DNA from: Clitopilus passeckerianus
Taxonomy: Eukaryota; Basidiomycota; Agaricomycetes; Agaricales; Entolomataceae
Length of the DNA: 64,000 nt
Direction of reading: 5' to 3'
Assembly: GCA_944990035.1 (NCBI GenBank)
Contig: CALYLX010000155.1
Span: 434,001-498,000 of the forward strand
Of this stretch, positions 45,322-56,636 are shown in pieces. The position numbers were made by a program, and so were the translations under genes. Positions within the stretch are counted from its first letter, which is position 1. Each line of letters begins with the position of its first letter. The notes beneath the pieces are model-generated. The model did no database searches. It was not told the DNA's origin and saw nothing but the letters and a program-made list of their open reading frames with translations.

Positions 45322-48300
45322 GCCGGGACGCGTTTAACGCGTCAAAATTGGTGTCCAGACTGGAAAACATATGACGGAGAAAGAGGATGAGAGGTAAAGA
45401 ACGTAGTTAGCAGTTAAGAGCGAAAACACCCCGCCTTTTTGAAGGGCAGCCTGTGGCAGCAATAAATTGCTTGAGAATGCGGATTTGCGTCCGCTATGTT
45501 CAACAATCGCCCAAGTAGGGCAGACCACCCGAGCCAAAGATCAGGCGTGGAGGATAGATCAAATCGTGCAGTGCACATATTGTCTCGCTGGCCAGAACCT
45601 ACGTAACCCCGCCGCGTATGTCGAATGTGGTATACCATTGTCGCCCACGACCGATGCCGGCAAGTCAAAGCAGAAAATTGTAAGTGATGATAGGAAGGGG
45701 TATATGTGACATGGCAGACGCGGAAGGGCTGTGCATGGATGAAGCCAGAGATTGGATGAAAGAACTCTCTGGCGTCCGGGGACTTGGTGTGGCACAAACC
45801 TTTGGTTTGCAGAGATTTTTTGCTGCATACTTTGGTGCATGGATGCATCTGAAAGCGGGTGCGCACCTTCTGGGTCCGATTCCAGTCATCGGGAGTCGCA
45901 ACTGGATTTCAGTGAGCGCAGCTCTAGTCCAGTAATATCGCAATAGAGACTCTCAGACTCAAGAGAAGCTCCAAAATCACAGTCTGCTCCTAGGCCATCG
46001 GTATACAGTATGCTAGAAAGTCCTTTTCAGGTTGGTACGGATGCATGTGGATAGACAGACTGCAAATTTTTTGAGCAACGAGTCATTCCACCAGCTCAGA
46101 AAGGCCCGCTCCGTAGATCTTTTAGCCAACTTCCAGGTCTGATGAAGTCGATTCCAGAGCTTTCAGGGCGAGTACTCTCTGAATCTCATGGACTCCATGG
46201 GTGCTCACAAAATGCCATGACGGGAACGGGAAGGTCAAAGTGACAAAGGATCGGGGATCTCCGAGCCAATTAACAGGACCGATTTTTCATCACCGTTCCT
46301 CTTAGCCATGTTGGGTCAAAGCGTTCAAGGGTTACTGGGCACGGAATTCTGAAAGGTTGCCAGGTCTGAAAGAAAAATTATTGGGAATTTTGTTGTCAAA
46401 GGAAGTAGCGCCTCAAGGCAACACGAAATGCGATCGAATCTGCGGTATAAATGCACTTCGGCAAGCATTCGCAAAGAATCCAGAGTGGCGCTCCCAACAT
46501 CCTACAAGAGGTGTGGGGTGCTCTAGTCATGTGTTCGTTTAAAATTTAATGACAGTGCGTAGATAGCATGTGCCCTCATGCCAGGTTCGCGAGGATCCTC
46601 GACAACCCTCGAATATTGCTCAGTCAGTATTCATGACGCCGTATTCCTAGCAATCGTATCGCTTTCATTGCTGGGTGTTTTAAAATTAATTTAAATGAGT
46701 ATAGTAAAAGCAGAGGCAGCCTCTTATAACCAAATATAGCGAATTATCGATCGTTGTGAGCCTTGGCGTCTGTATTCTTAGCCTTGGTCCTTGTCCTCGT
46801 CAGCCTCTCTGCCAGCCTCCACTTCAGGAATCTATATAAACCTTTCAAATCTCGCCTTTATTCCCCACCTTCTTCGCCTTCTACTCTTCTCACAGACTTT
46901 CTGTCTTCTCTCTCGTCATCGAACTTTACTCTCTCTTCGCTGTGTGCACCTGCTGCATCGCTTCATACGTCGTGTAAGACGCTTTGCTCCAAACCGCCAT
47001 TAGGCGTGATGCTGATTCTTGTTATACTGGTAGACCACGTCAACCGAGAAGAGTAGCCGGCAACAGGAGCATGCGTGAGGAGGTCGTTTCGTGGGAGATG
47101 TATATGTATAGAGTAGGCATAGTCCTTTTAGTTGAAGTAGAAGCATGGTGGTTGGATAGTTTAAGAGGGGAGTCTGGTGGCGTGGCTTATTAATTAAGTA
47201 GAGGTAGGATGGTCGAGGAGTGCGTTTGTAGGATTTGGATAAGGGCGGGTTTAAGGATGTGGCAGGATATCTAGTTGTTAGAAGGAGAGGAGTAGTCTGG
47301 GAGCAGGTTCGAGGTAAGGCGGTTTGGGTGTAGAGTTGTCGCGAAGAAGGGCGTGCCTCAAGAGTGTGCCTCAAGAATTCCTTCAAGAGCGTGGCGACGG
47401 AGTAATTCAAAGGGAAAGGCATGGCGGGGTAGTTGACAAGGGTAGAGGCATGGCTGGATGAAAAAAAGTAGGCAGGCTAGGTGGAGAAGTCGAGTTGAGG
47501 CGAGGTCATCGAAAAAAGGGAATAGCGGGGTAGTTCAGGAGTGTGCCTCAAGATCTGTTACCGACACCGACACGATCGCCATCGACATCTGTGTGAACGA
47601 CAATCCCCTTCCCGCCTTTTCGCCCACCAGCAGTCGTCGACATCGACTCGACTGCCACCGTCACCCCGATTCGTGTACGCTTTACGGTCGCGCGCAAGTT
47701 CGCCGAGCTTCGACCGATTGGTGGTAGGAGGGAGTTAGGTAGAGGGTATACGAAGGTGAGTGTTACTCCTCAACCGTATAACCTTCATAGATTATGTGGA
47801 CCAGGCGACATGTTACTTCGGTACATGTTGACCTGCGGGAAGAGAGTGGAGGGTCCGAGAAGGCGTTCGTATTGGTAAGTATTATAATAACTCTTCCATA
47901 AGATGAAAAGGCTCACCTTTCCTATATGTATTACCTGCACCCGCTGCTCGTGGTGGTGGGTGGGACCGAGCAACTGCAGGTGCCGTGATTGAATTGCCAT
48001 CATCCCATTGAAGCACGCTACGCTGATTTTTCAATTTCGTTGCAGAACTGGGCGGAGAGTCGAAAGTCTGGGGAGGTGGTGCAAATCAGTAAGCATACTT
48101 CTGTACATGAAAGGCAGCAAGCTAATAATTTGTCTCCAGCTGACCCAGCAGGGAGCTGGCTGGCGACGCGGGTGGGTGGGCCAGGCCGCTCCCTGATGTG
48201 TTGTCAAACATCCAAGGTGCGTGTATTTAATCCGTAGGTGGCGCGTAGACCCGGCAGCTAAGCGTTGGGTACACTTCCTTAGACGGTGAGCAAGTTTTTC

Positions 48301-48776
48301 CCAGACGAGGGAGAAAGAAACTTACACCGATGTTGTTCACAGCAACCCAAGGAGGTTTGATCTGGTGCCTAGGAGCAGGATGAGTGCGTCCCTTCTGTGC
48401 TTCTTGAGCGTACACCTCACCTGAAGCTGACCATACTGGAGGTCGATGTTTGACTGCGACAATAAGTAAAAGTCGATACTGCAGTATCCATAGTAGAGAA
48501 AGGCCTGGTGGTAATCTGGGTGACAAGTTTGTTCGCCTAGTATAATAGCCACCATCAGTTATATCCTAAGGATGTCTCACAAATACATACCTGAAGGCCT
48601 AACAATAGAGACCATGGAGAATTAGACGGAGATGAAACAAAACCAAAGACAATGTTTGTTGGGTTGGCGGAAACTAGAGGTGATTTCAAATAGGAAAAGG
48701 ATGATGTATAGTACGTGATCAATAAGAATAATGTACAGGCAAGTGGATGCAAGAACTCGATAGCAAACATTGAGAA
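45322..48776. other. Long stretch without a supported gene
   Basis: Many overlapping open frames exist, but none shows a domain, and opposing frames are equally open. Segments at about 47341-47375 and 47530-47555 repeat the motif GTGCCTCAAGA three times. GGCGGGGTAGTT-type sequence recurs at about 47420 and 47525, suggesting a degenerate local duplication. A pyrimidine-rich tract spans about 46770-46950. Confidence 0.45.
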
Positions 48777-50095
48777 TCATGATACTTCCTCCATATCGTC
48801 GTCCTCGTCCTCGTCCTCCTCGTACTCTTCGTCAATCTCCATCTTCACATCACCCTGGCTAAGGCTTGGGCCAGGGACATTCTCCGCCTTCATCTGTGCA
48901 GAACATGATAAGCAACCACTTCGAATACGAGTGAAGCCAAGGAAATGACGAACATCGGGATCCTTGAAGTTATCCTTCAACTCCCACAACCCGTTGTGCT
49001 CGCCACTGCGATGCAAGAAAGCCACCTCCGACATGACTTCCTTGAGATAGGCCTCCGGTTGTTGCGTCTTTTCCCGTAGAGCACGTATACCCCAGCGCGG
49101 TGTTTCCCTGAAGTATATGAAGATCTGGTCGAGGAGCTGGTTCCTTGGCATACGGGCCATACGCTCGAAAGCGCCTTTGGCATGTTTTGGTTTCGTTTTC
49201 TGAACGAAAAAGTATGAAGTCAGGAATAAGAATTGTGCAAAATGGTGTCAAGAAACTGACAATGAGATCGCTGAACGCTCCTCCGGCACCGACACCGACA
49301 CCACTGCTGAGTCTGTTAACGCCACCTCTACCACCTGGCACACCAGCATCATCAATCATCCTGATTTGTCTTGTAGGCGTGTTGTATTTCTTATGCCTCT
49401 CCCTCATCTGCTTCCTATAGTTCGCAGTGAAAGCTGGTCGGAGGTTACATTCGTGTTTTATTCTCCCCGTCAATATCGTCGTCCGTGCACGAGTACTGGC
49501 ATTAGCCGCGGCTGTAATCGTTGAAATACTCAACGACGGGTCCTTTGGCCGTTCTGCAACGACCAGCTGGTTTTCCACGGCGTCGTTCACCATTTCGAGC
49601 TCGTAGCAGTCCGGCTCAGCATTAGAGGTTGGCCGTATGGCATTGGTGGCGAATGTGGGGCGGTCTTGGCCAGGTCGTTGAATGGGTTGTGAGCCTGGAT
49701 GTAAAGGTTGGGGGGAGTTTGCAGCGGAGGTTCCATTGCTGCTTGGGCCAGAGCCACTGGCGCTGGGGACATTGTCACGATGGGGTGGAAGGAAAAGGAT
49801 GATACGGGGTTTTTTAGTGACGGGGTGCAGCGAATCTTGATAGACGCGTATGGTCGCAAGGTGCATATCCTCGGCGTCAATGGATGTCCACCTCTCCATC
49901 AAGAACTTCGGTATCTACGAGCGGGGTCAGCGTGTGCTTGCCCTGTCATTGATTCGTTCGAAAACATACCTTTACCATCCATACCCGGCCATGACCTTGC
50001 TCCAGCATGAGATGTTCATCTGGGTCAGGTTGTGCGTCATCATCCTCGGGATTTTCAGCATCAAAAGGCTTCTTATCATCGTCCTGGACGTCCAT
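48777..50095 (-). CDS. Transcription initiation factor IIF subunit beta (RAP30/Tfg2)
   Basis: TFIIF beta binds RNA polymerase II with the alpha subunit and stabilises the pre-initiation complex. The ATG at 50095 starts MDVQDDDKKPFDAENPEDDD. HGRVWMVK joins, across an intron, to IPKFLMERWTSIDAEDMHLA and TIRVYQDSLHPVTKKPRIIL (dimerisation barrel). Further on, RTTILTGRIKHECNLRPAFT precedes the winged helix KPKHAKGAFERMARMPRNQL, LDQIFIYFRETPRWGIRALR and EAYLKEVMSEVAFLHRSGEH followed by NGLWELKDNFKDPD. A probable last intron of 66 nt leads to an acidic tail with a Glu/Asp run ending MEEVS. The linker between dimerisation and DNA-binding parts is Ser/Pro-rich, as in other fungi. The winged helix and conserved GRxWxVKxPKFLxxRW segment make the assignment firm. 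Confidence 0.9.
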
Positions 50096-50708
50096 TTCAA
50101 TTTGCTCAAGGCAACTGTGGCAAGGTGAAAAGGCTGGCGAGGTTCAAGCTCTTGTCCACAGTGACGAGATGATGTCTGCATAGTTCGTGAGCATTCTTGG
50201 GTCCTATTGCGCCGAAGAAACGCTTTACATTGCACGCTTTTGATGTACAGCAGACGCAGATTCAACCAACCAAGCGACTAGGAGGACGTTGGTGCTAGAT
50301 GCGACTGTAGCCTCGGGAGGTGTTTGCTGACAAGGCCGTCTCGCCGCTCTGGCTCTGGCGCCCAAGCTGCCTGGTCACGTGAGACTGAAGATGGTCAAGG
50401 ACATTCAATGGGACGCGGGTACAGCCACAAGAAAGCTGTCCGAGAGAGATTGAGCCAGATTATGCCATCAATCCACTGAGCTCCTCATTCTCGACCTCCC
50501 ATGGCTTCACCACCTCAGTTCCTTTGTGCTGAATTATGAATGAATACCTACATATATGCTGGAAAAGTCAAGTATTTAGGGCTGATAGGTGTTGATAATC
50601 TTCCTACATGCGCCAGAAGTTGCAAACTTCTGGATGATGGTTGGACTTCCTCACACCACCGATTGCCTCAACTCAAGTTGTATCGTGTCAGGAGAGTTGA
50701 ATACAATA
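50096..50708. other. Intergenic, upstream of TFIIF beta
   Basis: No gene is supported. A GTCACGTGA palindrome (E-box-like) at about 50373 lies some 280 nt upstream of the TFIIF beta start, and an AT-rich stretch follows. Confidence 0.4.
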
Positions 50709-50829
50709 TTTTAAATCTATCGAATTTTTTTCTATCATATTATAATTTTGAGCTATCAAGTGATTTCTACCTCAACAAGCAGGGTAAATCGCTTTCGGGG
50801 ACCGAAATAAAAAATATGATAGATTTAAA
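50709..50829. mobile_element. Short MITE-like element with imperfect terminal inverted repeats
   Basis: TTTAAATCTATCGAATTTTT at about 50710 is matched at about 50809-50829 by its imperfect reverse complement, AAAAAATATGATAGATTTAAA. The element is about 121 bp and AT-rich at the ends with a GC-richer middle. It has no coding content. No clear target-site duplication could be fixed. The size and inverted ends suggest a miniature inverted-repeat element or a long hairpin. Confidence 0.45.
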
Positions 50830-51149
50830 CGATAGATAATACATTTTATGACAACTCTCTTATACAAAACTTTGTCCCAGAATGCGCGAGCGAGTGAGTT
50901 CATCATCCGGACACTTCTGCGTCAAGCCATAGGGCCATGCAAATAGATGCAAAGTTGCAAACACTGCGGCCAGTCTCCCACTTTGGCTGGCGTTGCTGCG
51001 TCCCACAAGCGAACGACAACAAGAGCCTTCAAAGCTTCAACTTGAATCAGATGAACTGACCGAGGCGATACTCTCATATCGATTAATCGTCATTCTCCCT
51101 TCTCTTAATACGTGCAATAATGACATTAACTTCTGACTTTGCAAGATTA

Positions 51150-51928
51150 AACCTTGAGCCTAGCACAAGTTCCCCAAGTGCCTTCTCTGAGACGCGTAGT
51201 CAAGATCCTTCCAGTAACTGACCGATTCTACAGACTCATGCTCTGACCTCCGTTCTCTCTCTCCGGTCCTACTGCCCTTCGAGTCCTGAGTGACTCTGCG
51301 CTGCCTCCTACCCCTCCCATCCACCTTCCCACCCAAGCAATACACCTCGAGACTCTGAAGCACCTCGAATTGCTTCTGTCAGTTGATCAATGGCCAAGTT
51401 CCGACCAACTTGGCTCGCTTTTGTCGTCTTTGACATTGCCTAACTTAAAGAGGGTGATTATTACTGGAGACACTGATGCTCTCGTGAAAGTGACGGACCT
51501 ACGCAATCTCTTCGAGCGATCTCGTTGCCAACTCAAGCATCTCCTCTCTCTCGGAACAGGAACTCCATTGTTTACTCCAATCCGAGTTCTCCTCAACTCT
51601 CAAGCAACTCCATTTGACAACCTCGCCGATATACGCTTGTATCTTGAGGGAAATCGCATCTGGCAAACTCCTTCCCCAGTTGATACATCTTAAAGGCGTT
51701 ATTCGTGCTGATACCGAAGCTCTCCATTATGCGGCTAGATCCAGGAAAGGGATCCAGGACAAGGGTGCCACGGAACTCAAAATAGTGGACTTCCTCGACG
51801 GAGCATATACTGGCAAACCTCTGGATCTTCCTCTACAGCTTAATCCATTAGATCTAGTTGGGATGTACAAACTCGCAGGCGGTTCGTTCAACCTAGAGTA
51901 TTGTGAGTTCGTTGCATCGTATGTGTGA
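51150..51928 (+). pseudogene. F-box/LRR-like protein remnant
   Basis: Plus-strand frames read HLETLKHLELLLSVDQWPSS, DQLGSLLSSLTLPNLKRVII, SRCQLKHLLSLGTGTPLFT and ATPFDNLADIRLYLEGN, then a stop. A different frame continues with LLPQLIHLKGVIRADTEALH and GATELKIVDFLDG. The alternating hydrophobic pattern LTLPxLxxLxI...SRCxLxxLxL...LLPxLxxL is typical of the C-terminal half of agaricomycete F-box proteins. The change of frame near 51640 and the missing F-box suggest a broken copy. An intron might explain the shift, but no good donor is visible there. Confidence 0.45.
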
Positions 51929-52530
51929 TTTTGGTCTATTAATCATGCTTGCCCGTACACTAGGAGTCCCATACGAGTCAGATTAGCCCATTGTACTCAT
52001 TGTGAGTAAAGCTAGCTCAGTGGGGCAGGGCAACGTTAAGCCATGCAGGTTATTGTACCATTTCTGTGAACACACTATGCTCGCAACGATGTTGTATTTT
52101 TGCTCCATGAAACGATGCTGCAGACCATCGGTTAACGCTGCCATACTCGACCTGGTCAGGATGTTGGGAGAGAGATTTGAGTTCGTCGGGGCTTGTGGAC
52201 TTAACTCCCTATCACTGTAGAACAGTTTGTTTATTAGCATCTCAAAGTCCGCCTTTAACTACACGAGACTGTTTCCGTTCAAGCCTTTTCACCATACCGT
52301 TCCGAGTCCGTGTCGGCCGAAAAGACGCGACGCGTTTTAGTCATGTGACTAGCATGACATAATCCAAATCTTTGGTGCTTACTGTGACGCTGAGCTCACC
52401 ACGTACGACGACCACGACCAAGTCAGCGACGAATGAGAGTTTGACTACTCTTAGAGAAAGGGTAAGACAACATTGGCTCCAAAGTTTCTTTTACTGACAT
52501 TCTTGCAGGATAATAGCAGATTAATTCGCC
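51929..52530. other. Intergenic, upstream of the Lon gene
   Basis: This stretch holds the promoter region of the Lon gene. No coding exon is supported. Confidence 0.5.
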
Positions 52531-55500
52531 ATGAGCTGGCTTGGCTTGAATGCCTTACGGCTTGCTACTGTATCGGGCCGTCTACCTGTACGAGTCCAGG
52601 CTAGAAGACAATTCTCTGTAACTGCACGGGTAGCATACAAACAGACACCAAGAACTCTCTATCCGAGATGGATAAACTCTAAGAATCCCCAGGAGGATAA
52701 ACCGGAAGAATCCAATGAGGAGGACCAACAACCGGAAGAGACTTCGGAGGAAGATAGAGCTTCGGATGCTTCGTCCTCAGAAAGCTTCTCGGATTCCGAG
52801 TCTTCTTCGTCCTCCTCGTCAACACCACCGACGACGCCTCCCTCCGACGATCCTTCCACGCCCCCTACCCCGTCCCACCCACAGAGCGCTTCATCGGCCC
52901 CACCCTCGTCTAATTCATCCTCAATAGCTAAGCAATCTGTTCCGGAACACTATCCACAGGTTCTGGCACTTCCTATTGCTCGGAGGCCGCTCTTCCCTGG
53001 CTTTTACAAAGCGGTGGTTATCAAGAACCCTGCAGTGGTCGCCGCTATCAAAGACATGATGAAGCGCGGCCAGCCATACCTCGGTGCTTTCCTGCTCAAG
53101 GATGAAAATACAGACAGCGATATCATTACGGACAAAAGCCAGGTTCATGAAGTCGGAGTATTTGCGCAAATCACGAGCGTTTTCAGCGCCTCGTCAAGTA
53201 CCGGGGCCGGTGTCGCAAGTGAAGGCAAAGAAGAGGAAGGCCTTACTGCGGTGCTCTACCCCCATCGACGGATAAGGATTGCGGAACTGCTCAAGTCTGG
53301 TGAAACCTCGACCGTGACGGTGAAACCAGAGGACACTCCTCAAACAGTCGAGCATCCTCCTCCACAGATGGAGTCCCAGGCGGCTATCGATGGTAAGCCT
53401 TCCTTTCTATCTTGAGATTTCTTTATTGACCAGATTCCTCAGGTCCGGTTCAAACATCCTTCCTGCACTCTCACCCTATCTCTATCGTCCAGGTGGACAA
53501 TCTGCAAACGCAACCCTTCCAAAAGGACAACCAGTACATCCGGGCCTTCATGTCCGAGATTGTCTCTGTCTTCAAGGATATTGCTCAGCTCAACCCTCTA
53601 TTCCGGGACCAGATCACCAACTTCTCGATAAACCAAGTTGCCTCGAACGTCTTTGACGAGCCAGACAAGTTGGCCGACTTTGCAGCTGCCGTCTCAACAG
53701 GCGAAGTTGGAGAACTCCAGGACGTCCTTGAAAGCTTGGTTGTCGAGGACCGCTTGCAAAAGGCTCTTCTTGTGCTCAAGAAGGAGCTCATCAACGCCCA
53801 ATTGCAGTCAAAGCTGTCCCGCGACGTGGACAGCAAGATTGCCAAACGCCAGCGTGAATACTACCTCATGGAGCAGCTCAAGGGAATCAAGAAAGAGCTC
53901 GGCATGGAATCCGACGGAAAGGACAAGCTCATCGAGAAATTCAAGGGCAGGGCAGCCAAGCTCAACATGGCTGAGCTCGTCCGCAAGGTATTCGACGAGG
54001 AAATCGCCAAACTCGCCACACTCGAGCCTGCTTCCTCCGAAGCCTCTGTCACCAGGAATTACCTCGATTGGTTGACGTCCATCCCTTGGGGTTCACATAC
54101 TGCCGACCTATTGTCGCTTCCCCGCGCCCGCAAAATCCTTGATGCCGACCATTATGGTCTCGAGGACGTCAAGTCCCGGATTATGGAGTTCCTTGCTGTA
54201 GGGAAGCTGAAGGGTAGCGTTATGGGCAAGATCATCTGTCTTGTTGGTCCTCCTGGTGTTGGGAAAACCAGTATTGGCAAGAGCGTTGCAGGTGCTGTAG
54301 GACGACGGTTCTTCAGGTTCAGTGTTGGTGGGTTGACGGACGTCGCTGAGATTAAGGGTCACAGGAGAACTTATGTTGGGTATGTCTGTTCCTGCGCTGT
54401 CGGTTTCTTTCCGAGGCTAATTGCTTCTGTAGTGCTCTTCCCGGAAAAATCATCCAAGCTCTCAAGCGTGTTGGCACCGAGAACCCACTCGTGCTCATTG
54501 ACGAAGTCGACAAAATCGGGCGAGGCATTAATGGTGATCCTGCAAGTGCATTGCTAGAGATGCTCGATCCTGAACAAAACAGCAGTTTCTTGGACCACTA
54601 GTAAGTCCTGCCTTCCCTTCGTAAATTCCTTCTGCACCATCAACAGCCCAAAAGAAGGCAATTTTTTGCAATTACTGCCTTCTTTTTCTTGTCCGAACCT
54701 GAGCTAACGATATTGCCCTCACAGCATGGACGTCCCCGTTGATTTGTCCCGCGTTCTGTTCGTCTGCACTGCCAACAACCTTGATACCATTCCTGCCCCT
54801 CTCCTTGACCGAATGGAAGTCATCGAGGTCAGCGGATATGTCAGCGAAGAGAAGGCTATGATTGCGGAACGGTATGGCTTAGCACTTCCTGAATCATGCA
54901 ACATACTAATTGGATGTTCGTTGAATAGATATCTTGGACCGCAAGCCAAGGAAGCTTCAGGCTTGTCTACTGCAGATGTGAATCTTGAGCGAGAGGCAGT
55001 TGACGTCCTCATCAAGTACTACTGCCGTGAGAGCGGTGTCAGGAATCTCAAGAAACACATTGACAAAGTTTGTCTCAGCTTCCACTTTTGTAGAAGTCGG
55101 AGTTAAATGTGTACCACTCTGCTTTTCTAGATCTACCGCAAGGCTGCTCTCAAGGTCGTCCAGGATCTGGGAGAAGACGCCTTCCCCGAGCCAGAGGAGG
55201 CTAAAGAAGCTGCTAAGGAGGCTGAGGCAACTGCTTCAGCTCCAGCAACTGACGCTGCCACCTTTGAGGCAACACAGGCGAAAGAGGATGCAACGACCTC
55301 TGAAAATGCACCCTCTACCTCGGCAGCAGAGCCTGCGCCGTCACCTACAGCTACTACCCCAGCAGACACCACACCTGAAGCCTCTGAAGATACTCCACCA
55401 TCGGTCACCACTCAGCAGCGCAAGCCCATGCCAGTCCCTGATTCCGTGCATATTAGGATCACGGCAGAGAATCTCAAGGACTATGTTGGCCCACCTGTCT

Positions 55501-56253
55501 ACCAGAAGGACCGGTTGTACGCTAAGCCACCACCACCTGGCGTCAGCACTGGATTGGGATACTTGGGTAACGGCAGTGGCGCAGTGATGCCTGTTGAAGC
55601 CATGGTTGGTTTTTTTTTTTTTTTTCACTATCTTTTCTTTTGCACGTTGACTTACGGTTTTTTTTTTGCAGAGCATGCCAGGCAAAGGCGGCCTCCAACT
55701 TACGGGCAAGCTTGGCGAAGTTATCCGGGAGTCCGCCCAGATTGGCCTTTCCTGGGTTAAAGCCCATGCCTATGAGCTCGGTATCACGCCTACACCGACC
55801 GACCAGTTCCTCAATGACCAGGACGTCCATGTGCATATGCCGGAGGGAAGCATAGGCAAGGAGGGCCCGAGTGCTGGAACGGCTATACTGAGTGCCTTCG
55901 TCAGTCTTTTCACAAGGACCAAGATTAGCCCCGATATTGGTACGTGCGATCTATCTCCGCTGCCTAAGCAGAACGAACTGACCACATTCTTGCTAGCCAT
56001 GACTGGCGAAATTTCGCTTGTGGGACAAGTCCTCCCCGTCGGCGGCCTCAAGGAGAAGATTCTCGCTGCCCATCGTGCCGGCATCAAAACTATCATCGCA
56101 CCCGCTGCAAATCGGGCTGATATTGAAGCCAACGTTCCCGACAGCGTGAAGGAGGGTATTAGGTTCGTTTACGTGGACACCGTAAAAGAGGTATTAGAGG
56201 AGGTGTTCAAGAACGAGCCTATCCTCGAGAGGTGGAAGGATACTTTGCTATGA
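52531..56253 (+). CDS. PIM1: Mitochondrial Lon protease homologue (ATP-dependent serine protease)
   Basis: Lon degrades misfolded matrix proteins and supports mtDNA maintenance. The ATG at 52531 begins [20 protein letters not shown], a basic, hydroxylated presequence ending near [15 protein letters not shown] Glu/Ser/Pro-rich stretch precedes the LON substrate-binding domain ([20 protein letters not shown]). The coiled region reads [20 protein letters not shown]. The AAA+ domain has [15 protein letters not shown] (Walker A), [12 protein letters not shown] (Walker B), [20 protein letters not shown] and [20 protein letters not shown]. An Ala/Thr/Pro-rich insertion of about 90 residues follows (55190-55430). 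The protease domain then has [20 protein letters not shown] (catalytic Ser in GPSAG) and [20 protein letters not shown] (catalytic Lys). The stop is at 56253. At least eight introns are present; the one near 55605-55671 is T-run rich. Confidence 0.94.
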
Positions 56254-56636
56254 TCATCACTTGCTATCGGTACGCCTTCGCTTTCATGCACAGTACCGAA
56301 AGAAAACTGACGCTTGGCACTCAGACACGCTTGTGCAACATTCCTTTACAATTAATTTCGAGTAGACTTTACGCTACCTATTTGCTGTCTTGAACTTATG
56401 ACGCACCCTGTATTCATAACTTGCAAAGCTCCGACATTATATCTCTACACACCCTGCTCAGAACTCCCAAATACATTATTAATTTGGTATATGTCATCAA
56501 TATGGACGCATCTTACAGCACCCGCAAATCATACAGAACTCGATGAGAATCTCAGTCTTCGCAGGATATATGTAAAGTCATGTAACAGCATGTCCTAAGG
56601 TATTCGTAGAATGTGTTTGGTCGGTTATAGCAATGC
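56254..56636. other. Intergenic between converging Lon and UNC93-like genes
   Basis: AT-rich sequence between two 3' ends. No gene is supported. Confidence 0.5.

Noticed and set aside
46763..47422. Opposing hydrophobic open frames around a pyrimidine-rich tract
   Set aside because: Low complexity explains both frames (Leu/Ser-rich on one strand). No supporting gene structure.
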